A stretch of DNA of 64,000 nt from Corynebacterium glyciniphilum AJ 3170 (GTDB taxonomy: Bacteria; Actinomycetota; Actinomycetes; Mycobacteriales; Mycobacteriaceae): positions 2,914,001 to 2,978,000 of the forward strand of contig NZ_CP006842.1 of NCBI RefSeq assembly GCF_000626675.1. The letters are read 5' to 3'. Both the position numbers and the translations under genes were made by a program. Every line of letters starts with the position of its first letter. The stretch's first letter is position 1. The notes under the pieces were generated by a model, which was given only the letters and a program-made list of their open reading frames with translations, had not been told where the DNA came from and made no database searches. Shown here one piece after another: positions 10,084-18,936 of the stretch.

Positions 10084-11853
10084 ATGAGCGGATCTGAGCC
10101 CGCAGTCACGCTGAAACAACTTCCGCAACTCGCCGAAGGAGCCATCCCTCTCGTCAAGTCCGGCGTCTTCGGCGCGATGAGCCCGGTCGCCATGGGCAAA
10201 GCCCTGAAGGCCATTGTCCAGTGGTCTTTCACACCCGCGGGCCTTCTGGCCATCGGCGCAGCACAGGACCCTTATCACACCGCCATTCTCGATGACGCCG
10301 GGTCGATCACCTACGGTGAGCTTCACGACCAGACGAACAAACTGGCCGAGGCGCTCTACCGGACCGGTGTCCGCGAGCGCGACAAGATCGGCATGCTCAG
10401 CCGTAACCACCGCGGCTTCATCATGACCTTGTGCGCCCACGGTCGTCTCGGCACTGACATCGTCCTGTTCAACACAGGTGCATCGGCTGAACAGACCCGC
10501 GCCGTCATGAAGGAGCAGAAGATCGACCTGCTTTTCATCGACGAAGAGTTTATCCCGCTGCTCCCCAAGGGCTTCGATGAATGCCCCGTGATCATCAACT
10601 GGGAAGAGGACCAGGACACCGCCGCGGCTCCCCTCACCGAAGAGGAGAGGCAGGCCCGGACAGCGGACATCGAGTACGCCAGCAACGTCGCCGACGCGCA
10701 GAAGTCCGACAACCACGCCACCAGGAACTCTGACTGGCCGACGTTGACAGAGGTCCTTCGCACGGGCCCCGCGGAATCCAAGATCCCGGCACGCCCGCGG
10801 CGCGGACGCACGATCATCCTGACCTCCGGCACCACCGGCACGCCGAAGGGTGCCCGCCGCCCGGAGCCGAAGACGTATCTCCCGGCATCGTCGATCATGT
10901 CCCGGATCCCCCTGAAGCATCACCGCGGCTACTACGTGCCTGCGCCGATGTTCCACCTGTGGGGCTTCTGCCAGATTCAGCTGGGCCTGGCGCTGCGTGC
11001 GACGTTCATCCTGCAGCGCAAGTTCTCACCGCGCGAAGCCGTGAAACTCATCGAAGCGAATCGACCGGCGAACATCGCGATCGTCCCCACCCAGCTCCGT
11101 CGCCTCCTCGAGGCCGTTCCCGAGAACTTCAACCCTGGAGTGAAGTCCATCGTCGCCTGTGGTGAAGCCCTTCCGCCACGGGTCATCCGCGAGACACACG
11201 AGAAGTTCGGGAAGATCCTCTACAACCTCTACGGTTCCACCGAGATCAGCTGGGCCTCGATCGCCCAACCCCACGAGCTCGAGGAGCACCCCACCACCGC
11301 AGGTAAGCCTCCGATGGCGACGGTGCTGAAGATCGTGGACGACGACGGCAACGAGGTGCCGGAAGGCGTTGTCGGACGGGTCTTCGTGGGAAATGACCTT
11401 CTGTTCGAGGGCTACACCCGCCCGGGTGTGGACAAGGAGAATCTCCACGGCCTGGTCTCTACAGGCGACCTCGGATTCTACGAGGACGGGCTCTTCTACC
11501 TGGCCGGACGCAGCGACGACATGATCGTCTCCGGTGGTGAGAACGTCTACCCGCAGGAGGCGGAGGACGTCATCTCCGACATGCCCGAAGTGTATGAGGT
11601 CGCGGTCCACGGCGTGGCCGACCCGGACTTCGGCCAGGCACTCGCCGCCTATGTCGTCCTCAATGACGAGGACAAGGACAAGGCGGAAGGCTTCGAGGAG
11701 CGTGCGAAGGCCGCTGTGAAGGCTAAGCTCGCCCGTCACAACGTGCCCCGCTACTACGTGTTCATGGATGTGCTCCCCCGCAACGCCGTGGGCAAGATCG
11801 TCCCCCGCGAACTCCCCGCGGTGGACAACGGGATGGAGGATGACGCAGCCTAG
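10084..11853 (+). CDS. Long-chain acyl-CoA synthetase (FadD family)
   Basis: An AMP-forming ligase that activates fatty acids to acyl-CoA via acyl-adenylate. The P-loop-like motif appears as ILTSGTTGTPKGARR, the adenine motif as YGSTE, and the hinge plus C-terminal lysine region as GRSDDMIVSGGENVYPQE and NAVGKIVPREL. The ATG at 10084 follows AAAAAGGAG; 589 residues. An in-frame start 276 bases upstream is rejected as it precedes a plausible promoter region. The acyl-CoA dehydrogenase genes nearby suggest fatty acid use or remodelling. Confidence 0.9.
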   Translation: MSGSEPAVTLKQLPQLAEGAIPLVKSGVFGAMSPVAMGKALKAIVQWSFTPAGLLAIGAAQDPYHTAILDDAGSITYGELHDQTNKLAEALYRTGVRERDKIGMLSRNHRGFIMTLCAHGRLGTDIVLFNTGASAEQTRAVMKEQKIDLLFIDEEFIPLLPKGFDECPVIINWEEDQDTAAAPLTEEERQARTADIEYASNVADAQKSDNHATRNSDWPTLTEVLRTGPAESKIPARPRRGRTIILTSGTTGTPKGARRPEPKTYLPASSIMSRIPLKHHRGYYVPAPMFHLWGFCQIQLGLALRATFILQRKFSPREAVKLIEANRPANIAIVPTQLRRLLEAVPENFNPGVKSIVACGEALPPRVIRETHEKFGKILYNLYGSTEISWASIAQPHELEEHPTTAGKPPMATVLKIVDDDGNEVPEGVVGRVFVGNDLLFEGYTRPGVDKENLHGLVSTGDLGFYEDGLFYLAGRSDDMIVSGGENVYPQEAEDVISDMPEVYEVAVHGVADPDFGQALAAYVVLNDEDKDKAEGFEERAKAAVKAKLARHNVPRYYVFMDVLPRNAVGKIVPRELPAVDNGMEDDAA

Positions 11854-11902
11854 GGATGTGCCGATGCGCTGAACACGTGTCCGGCCATCCTGAGCGACGA
11901 AA

Positions 11903-11934
11903 AGCGGCCCGCAGAAAAGGTTCTGCGGGCCGCT
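11903..11934 (+). terminator. Terminator of the acyl-CoA synthetase gene
   Basis: A perfect 14-bp stem (AGCGGCCCGCAGAA with TTCTGCGGGCCGCT) around an AAGG loop, followed by CTCTTCC rather than a full T-run. It starts 49 bases after the stop codon. Confidence 0.75.
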
Positions 11935-12034
11935 CTTCCATGTCCGAGGCTTCTCCGACTGCGCCGATGTCGGCCGCCTGAGCGGGTAATCTTCAAGGCA
12001 ACAGCTACAGTCCGCCTGCCCGCCGGAGTACACG

Positions 12035-12166
12035 ATGGCCCCAGATCACCGGAAGCCCCCACCACGCGTGTTGGTCATCATCATCAGCATCGCATTCACC
12101 CTCCTCGCCATTCCCGGCGGCGCTGTCGTCGCGCTGTTCATCATCTCCCTGATACTCAGGATCTAG
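12035..12166 (+). CDS. 43-residue hydrophobic membrane peptide
   Basis: Short ORF with GGAG 8 bases before the ATG. After a basic, proline-rich start (MAPDHRKPPPR) it has a single hydrophobic stretch, residues 12-41, rich in Val, Ile and Leu. This fits a one-pass membrane peptide. It sits between two strong terminators, so it would be its own small transcript or run into the convergent terminator of the porin-like gene. No family recognised. Codon use and composition are plausible but the length makes this tentative. Confidence 0.45.
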   Translation: MAPDHRKPPPRVLVIIISIAFTLLAIPGGAVVALFIISLILRI

Positions 12167-12207
12167 ATGTTAGTGCCACGGCGACCCGTGCTTCTGGAAC
12201 GCAAAGA

Positions 12208-12229
12208 CCCCCGCACCGAGGTGCGGGGG
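12208..12229 (-). terminator. Terminator of the 31-residue porin-like gene
   Basis: CCCCCGCACC pairs with GGTGCGGGGG around a GA centre (12208-12229). Read on the minus strand it is followed by TCTTTGC, and it starts 21 bases after the TAA of the small gene. It could also stop plus-strand transcription of the 43-residue gene. Confidence 0.75.
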
Positions 12230-12250
12230 CTATTAATTCGCTAGTGCGAA

Positions 12251-12346
12251 TTAGGCAGCGCCGTTGAAGGAGCCGACGACAGCCTGGAAGACGGAGACGA
12301 TAGCCTCGGAAACGGTGGAGATGATGGCCTGAATGGTGTCGATCAT
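12251..12346 (-). CDS. 31-residue amphipathic peptide, candidate mycomembrane porin (PorA/PorH-like)
   Basis: The ORF starts MIDTIQAIISTVSEAIVSVF and ends SFNGAA, TAA. A ribosome binding site (AAGGGAAG) sits 6 bases before the ATG and a strong terminator 21 bases after the stop. There is no signal peptide, no Cys, no basic residue at all, and net charge is acidic. Hydrophobic and polar residues alternate as in an amphipathic helix. Known Corynebacterium PorA/PorH channel peptides share these traits: 30-60 residues, no signal sequence, acidic, helical, found in the mycolate outer membrane. Sequence identity with them is not claimed. Alternative: a small secreted or regulatory peptide. Confidence 0.65.
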   Translation of the reverse strand: MIDTIQAIISTVSEAIVSVFQAVVGSFNGAA

Positions 12347-12783
12347 GATGATCTTCCCTTCGGTAGAAGTGTGGTTTCGCGTCCCAGTGTTCTGAGCCGC
12401 ACGATGGACCATACCGGTGGGGGAATATGTTTCGTTACACGAGGATATTACCTACCCCCATACGGGTTAGGGTTCTTTATACCAGCTGGTCAGGGTCCTA
12501 CAAACGCGAATAGGCGCACACCCTCTCCGCCGTTGCGGATCGTGGTGTGCGCCTATCCAGAAAGGCGATACATGATCGATGTGTATCAGATGCGGGGGCC
12601 ATCCAGACCCCCTGCACCTAGGACGTTATCCCTCGAAAAATGATCCGCCGAATCGGCACACCCCCGGGGGTAGTGAATGCTGGTCGGCCTGCTCATCGAC
12701 TCTCGGCACCTGCACACGTCGGGGAGAGAGACAGCGTCCAAGGAGCAGGCGCGGGGTGGGCGAACCTGGAAAACGTGGGAACG
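12347..12783. other. Intergenic region holding the porin-like promoter and a large inverted repeat
   Basis: This region must contain the promoter of the 31-residue gene, read leftwards. AT-rich stretches occur at 12421-12480. Possible -10 hexamers on the minus strand include TATGGT (12408-12413), but no clear -35 is seen. A 13-bp inverted repeat lies at 12510-12555. A 23-codon ORF at 12572 is not convincing. Otherwise no gene is seen. Confidence 0.5.
12510..12555. repeat. 13-bp perfect inverted repeat
   Basis: ATAGGCGCACACC (12510-12522) and GGTGTGCGCCTAT (12543-12555) are exact reverse complements, with a 20-base loop that itself contains CCGCCGTTGCGG, able to form a small inner hairpin. 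No T-run follows on either strand, so a standard terminator is unlikely. It lies about 165 bases upstream of the porin-like start. Confidence 0.7.
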
Positions 12784-12825
12784 AGAAAAGCGGTACCCGG
12801 TCGATGTGACCGAGCACCGCTTCTT
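12784..12825 (-). terminator. Terminator of the acyl-CoA dehydrogenase operon
   Basis: On the minus strand AAGCGGT...CGGTC pairs with GACCG...ACCGCTT, followed by TTTTCT. The hairpin starts 18 bases after the stop of the downstream acyl-CoA dehydrogenase. Confidence 0.75.
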
Positions 12826-12839
12826 GGCTCTGTGAACTG

Positions 12840-14048
12840 CTACTTCAGCTGTGCGGAGGTCAGCTCCAGCTCACGGCGGGCGACAACCAGCTGCTGAATC
12901 TGCTGGGTGCCCTCGAAGATGTCGAGAATCTTGGAGTCACGGGACCACTTCTCAAGCAGCGAGCGCTCGGAGTAGCCGTAGGTGCCGGCGAGCTCGACGG
13001 CACGCAGGGTCAGGTCGGTGGCCATACGGCCTGCCTTCGCCTTGCACTCGGAAGCTTCCTTGTTGTTCGGCTGCTTGTTGTCGGCCATCCATGCGGCACG
13101 CAGCGTCATCAGGTACGCGGCCTCCCAGTCGGACTCAAGGCGGATGTACTCGGCGACGGCCGCCGGCTGGTTCCAGCTCGGGGCGTCGTAGTCGATCTCC
13201 AGTCCTGCCTTCGTGAGGATCTTGCGCAGCTTCTCCAGGGAAGCGCGGGCGACACCGACGGCCATACCTGCCACCAACGGACGGGTGTTGTCGAACGTCG
13301 CCATGACGCCGCCGAAGCCCTTCTTCGTGTCCACCTCGGGGGAACCCAGGAGGTTCTCCTTCGGGACGCGCACGTTGTCCAGGATGAAGTGGGCGGTGTC
13401 AGAGGCGCGGATGCCGAGCTTGTGCTCCAGTCGGGCAAGCTCGAAGCCCGGAGTGTCGCGCGGGACGACGAACGACTTGATGGCGGCGCGGCCGGCGGAC
13501 TTGTCGACCGAGGCCCAGACGACGACGTGGGTGCAACGGTCGCCAGCGGTGACGAAGATCTTCTCGCCGTTGAGAACGTACTCGTCACCGTCCAGCTTTG
13601 CCGTGGTGGCGACCGCAGCGGAGTCGGAACCGAACTGCGGCTCGGTGATGGCCATCGATGCCCACACCTTGCCGAAACGCTCGAGTTGCTCATCAGTGGC
13701 GACAGCGGCGATAGCGGAGTTGCCGAGGCCCTGGTAGGGGATCGACAGAGTCAGACCCACGTCTCCCCAGCAGGTCTCGATAACGTTGACCAGGGAAGAC
13801 ATGTTTCCGCCGTTACGCACGGAACCGTCGTCCTTCTTCTTGTCACCACGACCGCCGGATGCACCGGCGAGGTTGCCGCCGCCGTCGGTCATACCTTCCA
13901 CCAGGGAGGCCATGGTGTCGAGCTCGATGGGACGCTCGTGCTCGGCGAGATCGTATTTGCGTGCGATGGGGCGGAAGATCTCCGCGGCGGCCTGGTGGGC
14001 CTGGTTGATGGTCCCGCGCAGCTTCTTCGGGAGTTCCAGATTGATCAT
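12840..14048 (-). CDS. Acyl-CoA dehydrogenase (FadE family)
   Basis: FAD enzyme that introduces the alpha-beta double bond in acyl-CoA. Flavin and substrate motifs appear as MAITEPQFGSDSAA and NGEKIFVTAGDRCTHVVVWA, and the C-terminal EGTQQIQQLVVARREL segment is typical of the family. A 30-residue Gly/Lys/Asp-rich insert near residues 55-82 is unusual. 402 residues, ATG start. It follows a second dehydrogenase gene by 35 bases, so the two are probably one operon and may form a heteromer, as paired FadE proteins of actinobacteria do. Confidence 0.9.
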   Translation of the reverse strand: MINLELPKKLRGTINQAHQAAAEIFRPIARKYDLAEHERPIELDTMASLVEGMTDGGGNLAGASGGRGDKKKDDGSVRNGGNMSSLVNVIETCWGDVGLTLSIPYQGLGNSAIAAVATDEQLERFGKVWASMAITEPQFGSDSAAVATTAKLDGDEYVLNGEKIFVTAGDRCTHVVVWASVDKSAGRAAIKSFVVPRDTPGFELARLEHKLGIRASDTAHFILDNVRVPKENLLGSPEVDTKKGFGGVMATFDNTRPLVAGMAVGVARASLEKLRKILTKAGLEIDYDAPSWNQPAAVAEYIRLESDWEAAYLMTLRAAWMADNKQPNNKEASECKAKAGRMATDLTLRAVELAGTYGYSERSLLEKWSRDSKILDIFEGTQQIQQLVVARRELELTSAQLK

Positions 14049-14083
14049 GACAGTGCTCCTTCGATGTTGTTACTGACGGGGAC

Positions 14084-15493
14084 TTACAGGACCACGACGC
14101 CTTCGGCGACACCGATGGCACGCAGGTCGCGGTACCACCGCTCCACCGGGTGCTCCTTGGTGTAGCCGTGGCCACCGAGCAGCTGGACTCCGTCGAGGCC
14201 GATCTGCATGCCGCGGTCTGCGGCAAAGCGTCGGGCGAGGCCGGCCTCGCGGTTGTAGGACAGCCCCTGGTCGATCCGGGAGACTCCGCGGAGCAGGATC
14301 ATGCGCAGGCCGTCGAGCTCGATACGGATGTTGGCGACCATGAAGGCGACAGACTGGCGGTGGGCGATGGGCTCACCGAAGGCCTGACGCTCCTTGACGT
14401 ACGGCTTGACGTACTCGAGCACGGCCTCGGAGGTGCCCGCGGCGAGTGCAGCCCAGCCCAGGCGGGCACGGCGGATGATCTCGGCGTAGTTCTCGGTGCG
14501 GGTTTCGTTGTCGAGCTCTGCACCACCCAGCAGGTTGGAGGCCGGAACCTTGACGTCCTTGAGCAGGACGCGGCCCAGACCTGCGGCGCGGACACCCATG
14601 GACGGATCAGCCTCGACCACGACGCCCTCGGTGGAGGACTCGACGATGGCGAAGGTGTTGACACCGTCGAGGTCCACAGCGACGACGAACAACTCCGCCG
14701 AGCCGGCACTGGGAACCATGGTCTTCACACCGTTGATGACGATGTTGTCACCCTCGCGCTTGGCGGTGGTCTGCAGGACGAAGGGATCGAACAGAGCACG
14801 GGACTCGTTAACGATAACAGCAGCCTGGGGGACGGACTCTCCGGCGAACTCCGGCAGGTAGGTCTTCTGCTGTGCATCATCACCGTAGTTGGTGATGGTG
14901 GTGGCCACTCCTGCGGGCGCCAGGATGGCGACGGCCTGGCCCATGTCACCGAAGGCCAGCGCCTCAGCAACGAGAGCAGAGGTCGTGGAGGCGGACTCAG
15001 AGGCCAGGCCCTCGAACTCTTCCGGCAGGCTGACCAGGGAGATTCCCAGCTCAGCTGCGGTGTTCAGGATCTCCTGGGGAGTCTCGGCGGCCTCGTCGGC
15101 GTCGTGTGCACCGGGGCGGAGCTGCTCCTCGGCGAATTCACGCACGGCGGAAGTCAGCATCTCCTGGTCTTCGGAGGGGGTCAGGTCGAAGAGCACCTTC
15201 GCCGGCTTCTTCGGCTCCGTCGTGCCGTCGCCCTCACTACCCTGGTTCTCCAGGCGCACCGGCTTGCCGGAACCCTTGGACTTCTTGAACTGGCGGTTGA
15301 TCGCACCGAGGGTGCGCATACCGCCCTTGGTGGACTCGTAGGCCACCCGGTCCACCTTCTCGCTGAGACCGTACTTGGTCGCCAGATCGGAGCCGGTGAA
15401 GCGGGTCAACACGCGCATCGCGGTACCGATGGCATCACGCTTGATCGTGTTGAGGCCCGGTGTGGAATCGTTCCGCTTGCTTCGGTCACTCAT
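14084..15493 (-). CDS. Acyl-CoA dehydrogenase-like protein (FadE family)
   Basis: First gene of the pair. Residues 1-105 are a basic N-terminal extension (MSDRSKRNDSTPGLNTIKRD...) not found in standard enzymes; the dehydrogenase fold begins at about residue 107 (FDLTPSEDQEMLTSAVREFAEEQLRPG). The C-terminal half ends with GLDGVQLLGGHGYTKEHPVERWYRDLRAI, the usual FadE signature. The middle lacks a clear TEP-type flavin motif (VNESRALFDPF is seen instead), so activity may depend on the partner enzyme. 469 residues, ATG start. Confidence 0.85.
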   Translation of the reverse strand: MSDRSKRNDSTPGLNTIKRDAIGTAMRVLTRFTGSDLATKYGLSEKVDRVAYESTKGGMRTLGAINRQFKKSKGSGKPVRLENQGSEGDGTTEPKKPAKVLFDLTPSEDQEMLTSAVREFAEEQLRPGAHDADEAAETPQEILNTAAELGISLVSLPEEFEGLASESASTTSALVAEALAFGDMGQAVAILAPAGVATTITNYGDDAQQKTYLPEFAGESVPQAAVIVNESRALFDPFVLQTTAKREGDNIVINGVKTMVPSAGSAELFVVAVDLDGVNTFAIVESSTEGVVVEADPSMGVRAAGLGRVLLKDVKVPASNLLGGAELDNETRTENYAEIIRRARLGWAALAAGTSEAVLEYVKPYVKERQAFGEPIAHRQSVAFMVANIRIELDGLRMILLRGVSRIDQGLSYNREAGLARRFAADRGMQIGLDGVQLLGGHGYTKEHPVERWYRDLRAIGVAEGVVVL

Positions 15494-15765
15494 GGTGAGG
15501 CAGCTACCTTTCGCTGTACTCGAGTGTCGCCCCGGCGGTTTCCGGGAGGACGGACAGTCTTAGACAGTCATGGAGTTGGGTCGGATAGATAATGATTACA
15601 TCATAACCACGAACCATGACCCGCGTCACAAATGTCCCGAATCGTAGAGCACCACACATAACAGGAACATCACCCGAGGTCAGCAGGGTGACGAAAGATC
15701 GATATCCCCCCGTGAACCACCCCCACGGGTGGAGTGACCGCTCCAGAGATCGGCCAGAGCGGCGC
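15494..15765. other. 272-base gap between lysS and the fadE pair
   Basis: Contains the fadE promoter on the minus strand. ATGAT-TAC-ATCAT (15592-15604) is a perfect 5-3-5 inverted repeat that could bind a TetR-type regulator, but it is short. CCACCC-CCAC-GGGTGG (15717-15732) lies 34 bases after the lysS stop and may be a weak terminator without T-run. No gene seen. Confidence 0.45.
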
Positions 15766-17397
15766 TCAGCTCTCGCGCTCCGGCTTGACCATCGGGAACA
15801 GAACGGTCTCCCGGATCCCCAGTCCCGTCAGCGCCATCAACAGGCGGTCGATCCCCATGCCGTTCCCCGACGTCGGCGGCATGCCCTGTTCCATCGCCGC
15901 GAGGAAATCCTCATCCAGCACCATGGCCTCATCATCGCCGCCCGCGGCCAGGCGCGCCTGATCCTCGAACCGCTCGCGCTGGATAACCGGATCCACCAGC
16001 TCAGAGTAGCCGGTGGCCAGTTCGAACCCCCGGACATAGAGGTCCCACTTCTCCGTCACGCCAGGCTTGCTGCGGTGCTGACGGGTCAACGGGGACGTCT
16101 CGACCGGGAAGTCACGGACGAAGACCGGGCCGAAGAGCTGGTCCTCACACAGGAGCTCCCAGATCTCCTCGACGAGCTTGCCGTGTCCCCACCCCCCCTT
16201 CGCCGGGACCGGCAGTCCGATCACCGCGGCCAACGCCTTGAGGTCCTCGACGGAGGTGTCAACGGTGACCTCGCCCACCACATCCTGATCGGGGAACTTA
16301 CGGTTCAGTGCCTCGTTGAGGGACGGGTACATCTCCATGGTCGTCCACTCGCCGCCGAAGTCGTACTCGGTACCGTCCACCAGCGTCACGGTGGTGGACC
16401 CGAAGACCTCCTCGGCGATCTCCTGGATGACCTCACGGATCAATGTCGCGCCGGTGTCATAGGTCCCGTAGGCCTGGTAGGTCTCGAGCATCGCGAACTC
16501 CGGCGAGTGGGACGAGTCCACTCCCTCATTGCGGAAGTTACGGTTGACCTCGAAGACCTTGTCGATACCGCCGACCACGCAGCGCTTGAGGTAGAGCTCA
16601 GGAGCAATGCGGAGGTAAAGATCGATGTCCAGCGCGTTGGAGTGGGTCTCGAACGGTCGCGCCGCGGCTCCACCGTGGAGGGTCTGCAGCATCGGGGTCT
16701 CAACTTCGAGGAAGTCCCGACGCTCCAACGCATGGCGGAGGGCACGCATGACCTTGATACGCGTGACCGCGTTGGTGCGGGCCTGCTCCCGCATGATCAG
16801 GTCTGTGTAGCGGTGACGGATGCGGGTGTCTTCGCTGAGTTCCTTGTGCGCGACCGGCAGCGGGCGCAAGGACTTCGACGCCATTGACCAGGAATCTGCC
16901 ATGACGGAAAGCTCGCCCCGCTTCGACGCAACCACGCGACCGTGAATGAAGACGATGTCTCCCAGGTCGACATCGGCTTTCCAGGACGCCAGGGCCTCCT
17001 CACCCACCTCGGCGAGCGACAGCATCGCCTGCAGCTGAGTGCCGTCCCCGTCCTGGATGCGGGCGAAGGCCAACTTGCCGGTGTTACGCACGAAGATCAC
17101 CCGACCGGCGATCCCCACCTCCTCCTGTGTCTCGTCGCCGGGGGAAAGGTAGACGACGCCCTCAGCGCGGTCGACGCGGGTGGCCTCCTCGTCGTCCTTG
17201 GGCAGGACGGCGTAGGACGCGACGATGTCCTTGAGCGCATGGGTGCGGGCAACCTCCACGGGATACGGGTCGCGTCCCTCCTCGATGAGGCGGTCACGCT
17301 TGCCGCGCCGGACCTTCACCTGCTCGGGGAGATCACCACCGTCGGCCTCCGGAGAGACCTGTGATGCGTTCTGGGGGGAGTTCTTCGCGTCAGTCAC
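15766..17397 (-). CDS. lysS: Lysyl-tRNA synthetase, class II
   Basis: Charges tRNA-Lys. The 543-residue protein has an N-terminal OB-fold tRNA-binding domain (residues ~75-190) and a class II catalytic core with motif 2 ([18 protein letters not shown]) and motif 3 ([15 protein letters not shown]). The extra N-terminal ~40 residues are Lys/Asp/Gly-rich. It stands alone on the minus strand with an apparently own promoter in the 192-base gap to the divergent exporter gene. Confidence 0.97.
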   Translation of the reverse strand: MTDAKNSPQNASQVSPEADGGDLPEQVKVRRGKRDRLIEEGRDPYPVEVARTHALKDIVASYAVLPKDDEEATRVDRAEGVVYLSPGDETQEEVGIAGRVIFVRNTGKLAFARIQDGDGTQLQAMLSLAEVGEEALASWKADVDLGDIVFIHGRVVASKRGELSVMADSWSMASKSLRPLPVAHKELSEDTRIRHRYTDLIMREQARTNAVTRIKVMRALRHALERRDFLEVETPMLQTLHGGAAARPFETHSNALDIDLYLRIAPELYLKRCVVGGIDKVFEVNRNFRNEGVDSSHSPEFAMLETYQAYGTYDTGATLIREVIQEIAEEVFGSTTVTLVDGTEYDFGGEWTTMEMYPSLNEALNRKFPDQDVVGEVTVDTSVEDLKALAAVIGLPVPAKGGWGHGKLVEEIWELLCEDQLFGPVFVRDFPVETSPLTRQHRSKPGVTEKWDLYVRGFELATGYSELVDPVIQRERFEDQARLAAGGDDEAMVLDEDFLAAMEQGMPPTSGNGMGIDRLLMALTGLGIRETVLFPMVKPERES

Positions 17398-17488
17398 GGT
17401 GCTCCAGCCTACTGCATGACTGCCGGCACTCCCCGAGTGAGGCGGACCAGCGGACAGCGGGGGCTACAGCATCACACCAATACTGACA

Positions 17489-17509
17489 GAAACCTGATAG
17501 ATAGGGTTC
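17489..17509. promoter_or_regulatory. Interrupted inverted repeat in the exporter promoter region
   Basis: GAAnCCT-N7-AGGnTTC, overlapping a possible -10 hexamer TAGGGT (17502-17507) 82 bases before the exporter start. It has the form of a repressor operator. The nearby XRE gene is one candidate regulator. The call rests on symmetry alone. Confidence 0.35.
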
Positions 17510-17589
17510 TTCCTGCAGTTTCATCGGCGCCGTCCGGGCGGAGTGTCAAGCGTTGCCGACGTCATGCCGAACGGACTTGTCTTGGGCTC

Positions 17590-18917
17590 ATGTCACTTTC
17601 TCCGCGCACAACCACGGTGCTGCTCCTCGCGTCGATTCTTCCGTTGGTCGACTCGAGCCTCGTCAATGTGCTTCTCCCCTCGATCAGCTCAGATCTGGGT
17701 GTCAGTGAAAGCTCCGTCCAGCTCGGTGTCTCCGGTTACATGCTCGCCGCCACCGCCGGCATCATCCTGTCCACGACCTGCCTGCGCAGGTTCGGACCGC
17801 GACACGTCTGGTCAACGTCGGTGATCGTGTTCGCCATCGCATCCACGTTGGTGGGACTGAGCGTGGACCTGGGCATGTTCGTCGGTGCCCGGGTTCTGCA
17901 GGGTGCAGCGTGCGGATTCATCATGCCCGCCGTCCAGCACCTCGTCGCCGAGATCGTCGGCCGCGACGGAATGCGCAACGCCCTGGCGACCATCGGCCTT
18001 CCCGCCGTCATCGCGCCAGCCGCCGGCCCGCTGCTCGGCGGCATACTGGTGGATGCCGTCGGCTGGCGAACGCTCTTCCTCGTCAACGTGCCGGTCGCCG
18101 TCATCGCCCTGATGATGGCACCCGGCGCGCTGCCCACTACCACCGGGCGCCGGACGTCACTGGGATTCGGCCAGGCACTTCCGGCGGTTCTGGGAATGGT
18201 GGCGCTGTTGTCTGTGGTCAGTGAGGTGGGCTCACTGTCGTCGGGGTGGATCGTTCTGATTCTGGGCGTCGCCGCCATTCTCGTGCTCGTATTCTGCGTC
18301 GCCGACCTGCGGTCCTCCACCCCCCTGCTCGACGTGTCCCTGTACCGGGGCACCCCCTTCGCCACGGTGATGGCTCTGTGCCTGGTTGTCGGGGCGGTGT
18401 TCTACGGCACCCTGCTCTCGACCTCGCTGCACCTCCAGGGGGAGCTGGGACAGCCTGCGTGGGTCGCCGGCGTCTTTCTCGGTGTCCAGGGACTGGGCGC
18501 ATGGGCGGTTCGCAGTCTGATCAAGGGGCCGTGGAAGTCGTCGAACGCTTTCGTCATCATCGGTCTGGGGTTGGCGGTCGCAGCGACCGGCACGCTGGTG
18601 ATGCAGGCGGTCGAGGTCTGGGGAGTGGTCTCCGCGGTGGTGTTGGCTCTCGGCGCGTTCATCCGCGGTCTCGGCCTGGGGGCGTGCACGTTGGTGGCCT
18701 TGTCCGCCGCCTACGAGGTCGTGACCGATGACCAGACCTCGGCGGTGGGGCCCACAGTCGACTGATGCTCCAGCTCGGCGGTGCCCTCGGCACCGCGGCC
18801 GTCGGTGTGTGGACAGGCTCCACACTGTCGCTCGGTGTCGCCGTCGCCCTGATCTGCATTGCCGGGTCCGCGGGGGCTGGCACTCTCCTTCTCCACCAGC
18901 GGCGTGCCACCGCCTGA
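17590..18917 (+). pseudogene. DHA2-type MFS drug exporter, frameshifted near the C-terminus
   Basis: The reading frame from ATG 17590 encodes most of a 14-helix proton-driven exporter, with motif A/C-like segments (LPLVDSSLVNVLLPSIS, GLPAVIAPAAGPLLGGILVD). It stops at TGA 18763-18765 after GPTVD. The last helix continues without a gap in the -1 frame: RLMLQLGGALGTAAVG to LLLHQRRATA, TGA at 18915-18917. Restoring one base near 18757-18762 gives ~442 residues, the family length. The truncated protein would lack its last membrane helix. Either a true mutation or a sequencing error; a programmed shift is unlikely as no slippery site is evident. Confidence 0.75.
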
Positions 18918-18936
18918 GGACGTAGCCTCGGGGTTC

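Noticed and set aside
12572..12643. 23-codon ORF with an AAAGG sequence upstream
   Set aside because: Pro/Arg-rich, no recognisable character, no terminator; it overlaps a GGGGG/CCCCC hairpin. Probably chance.
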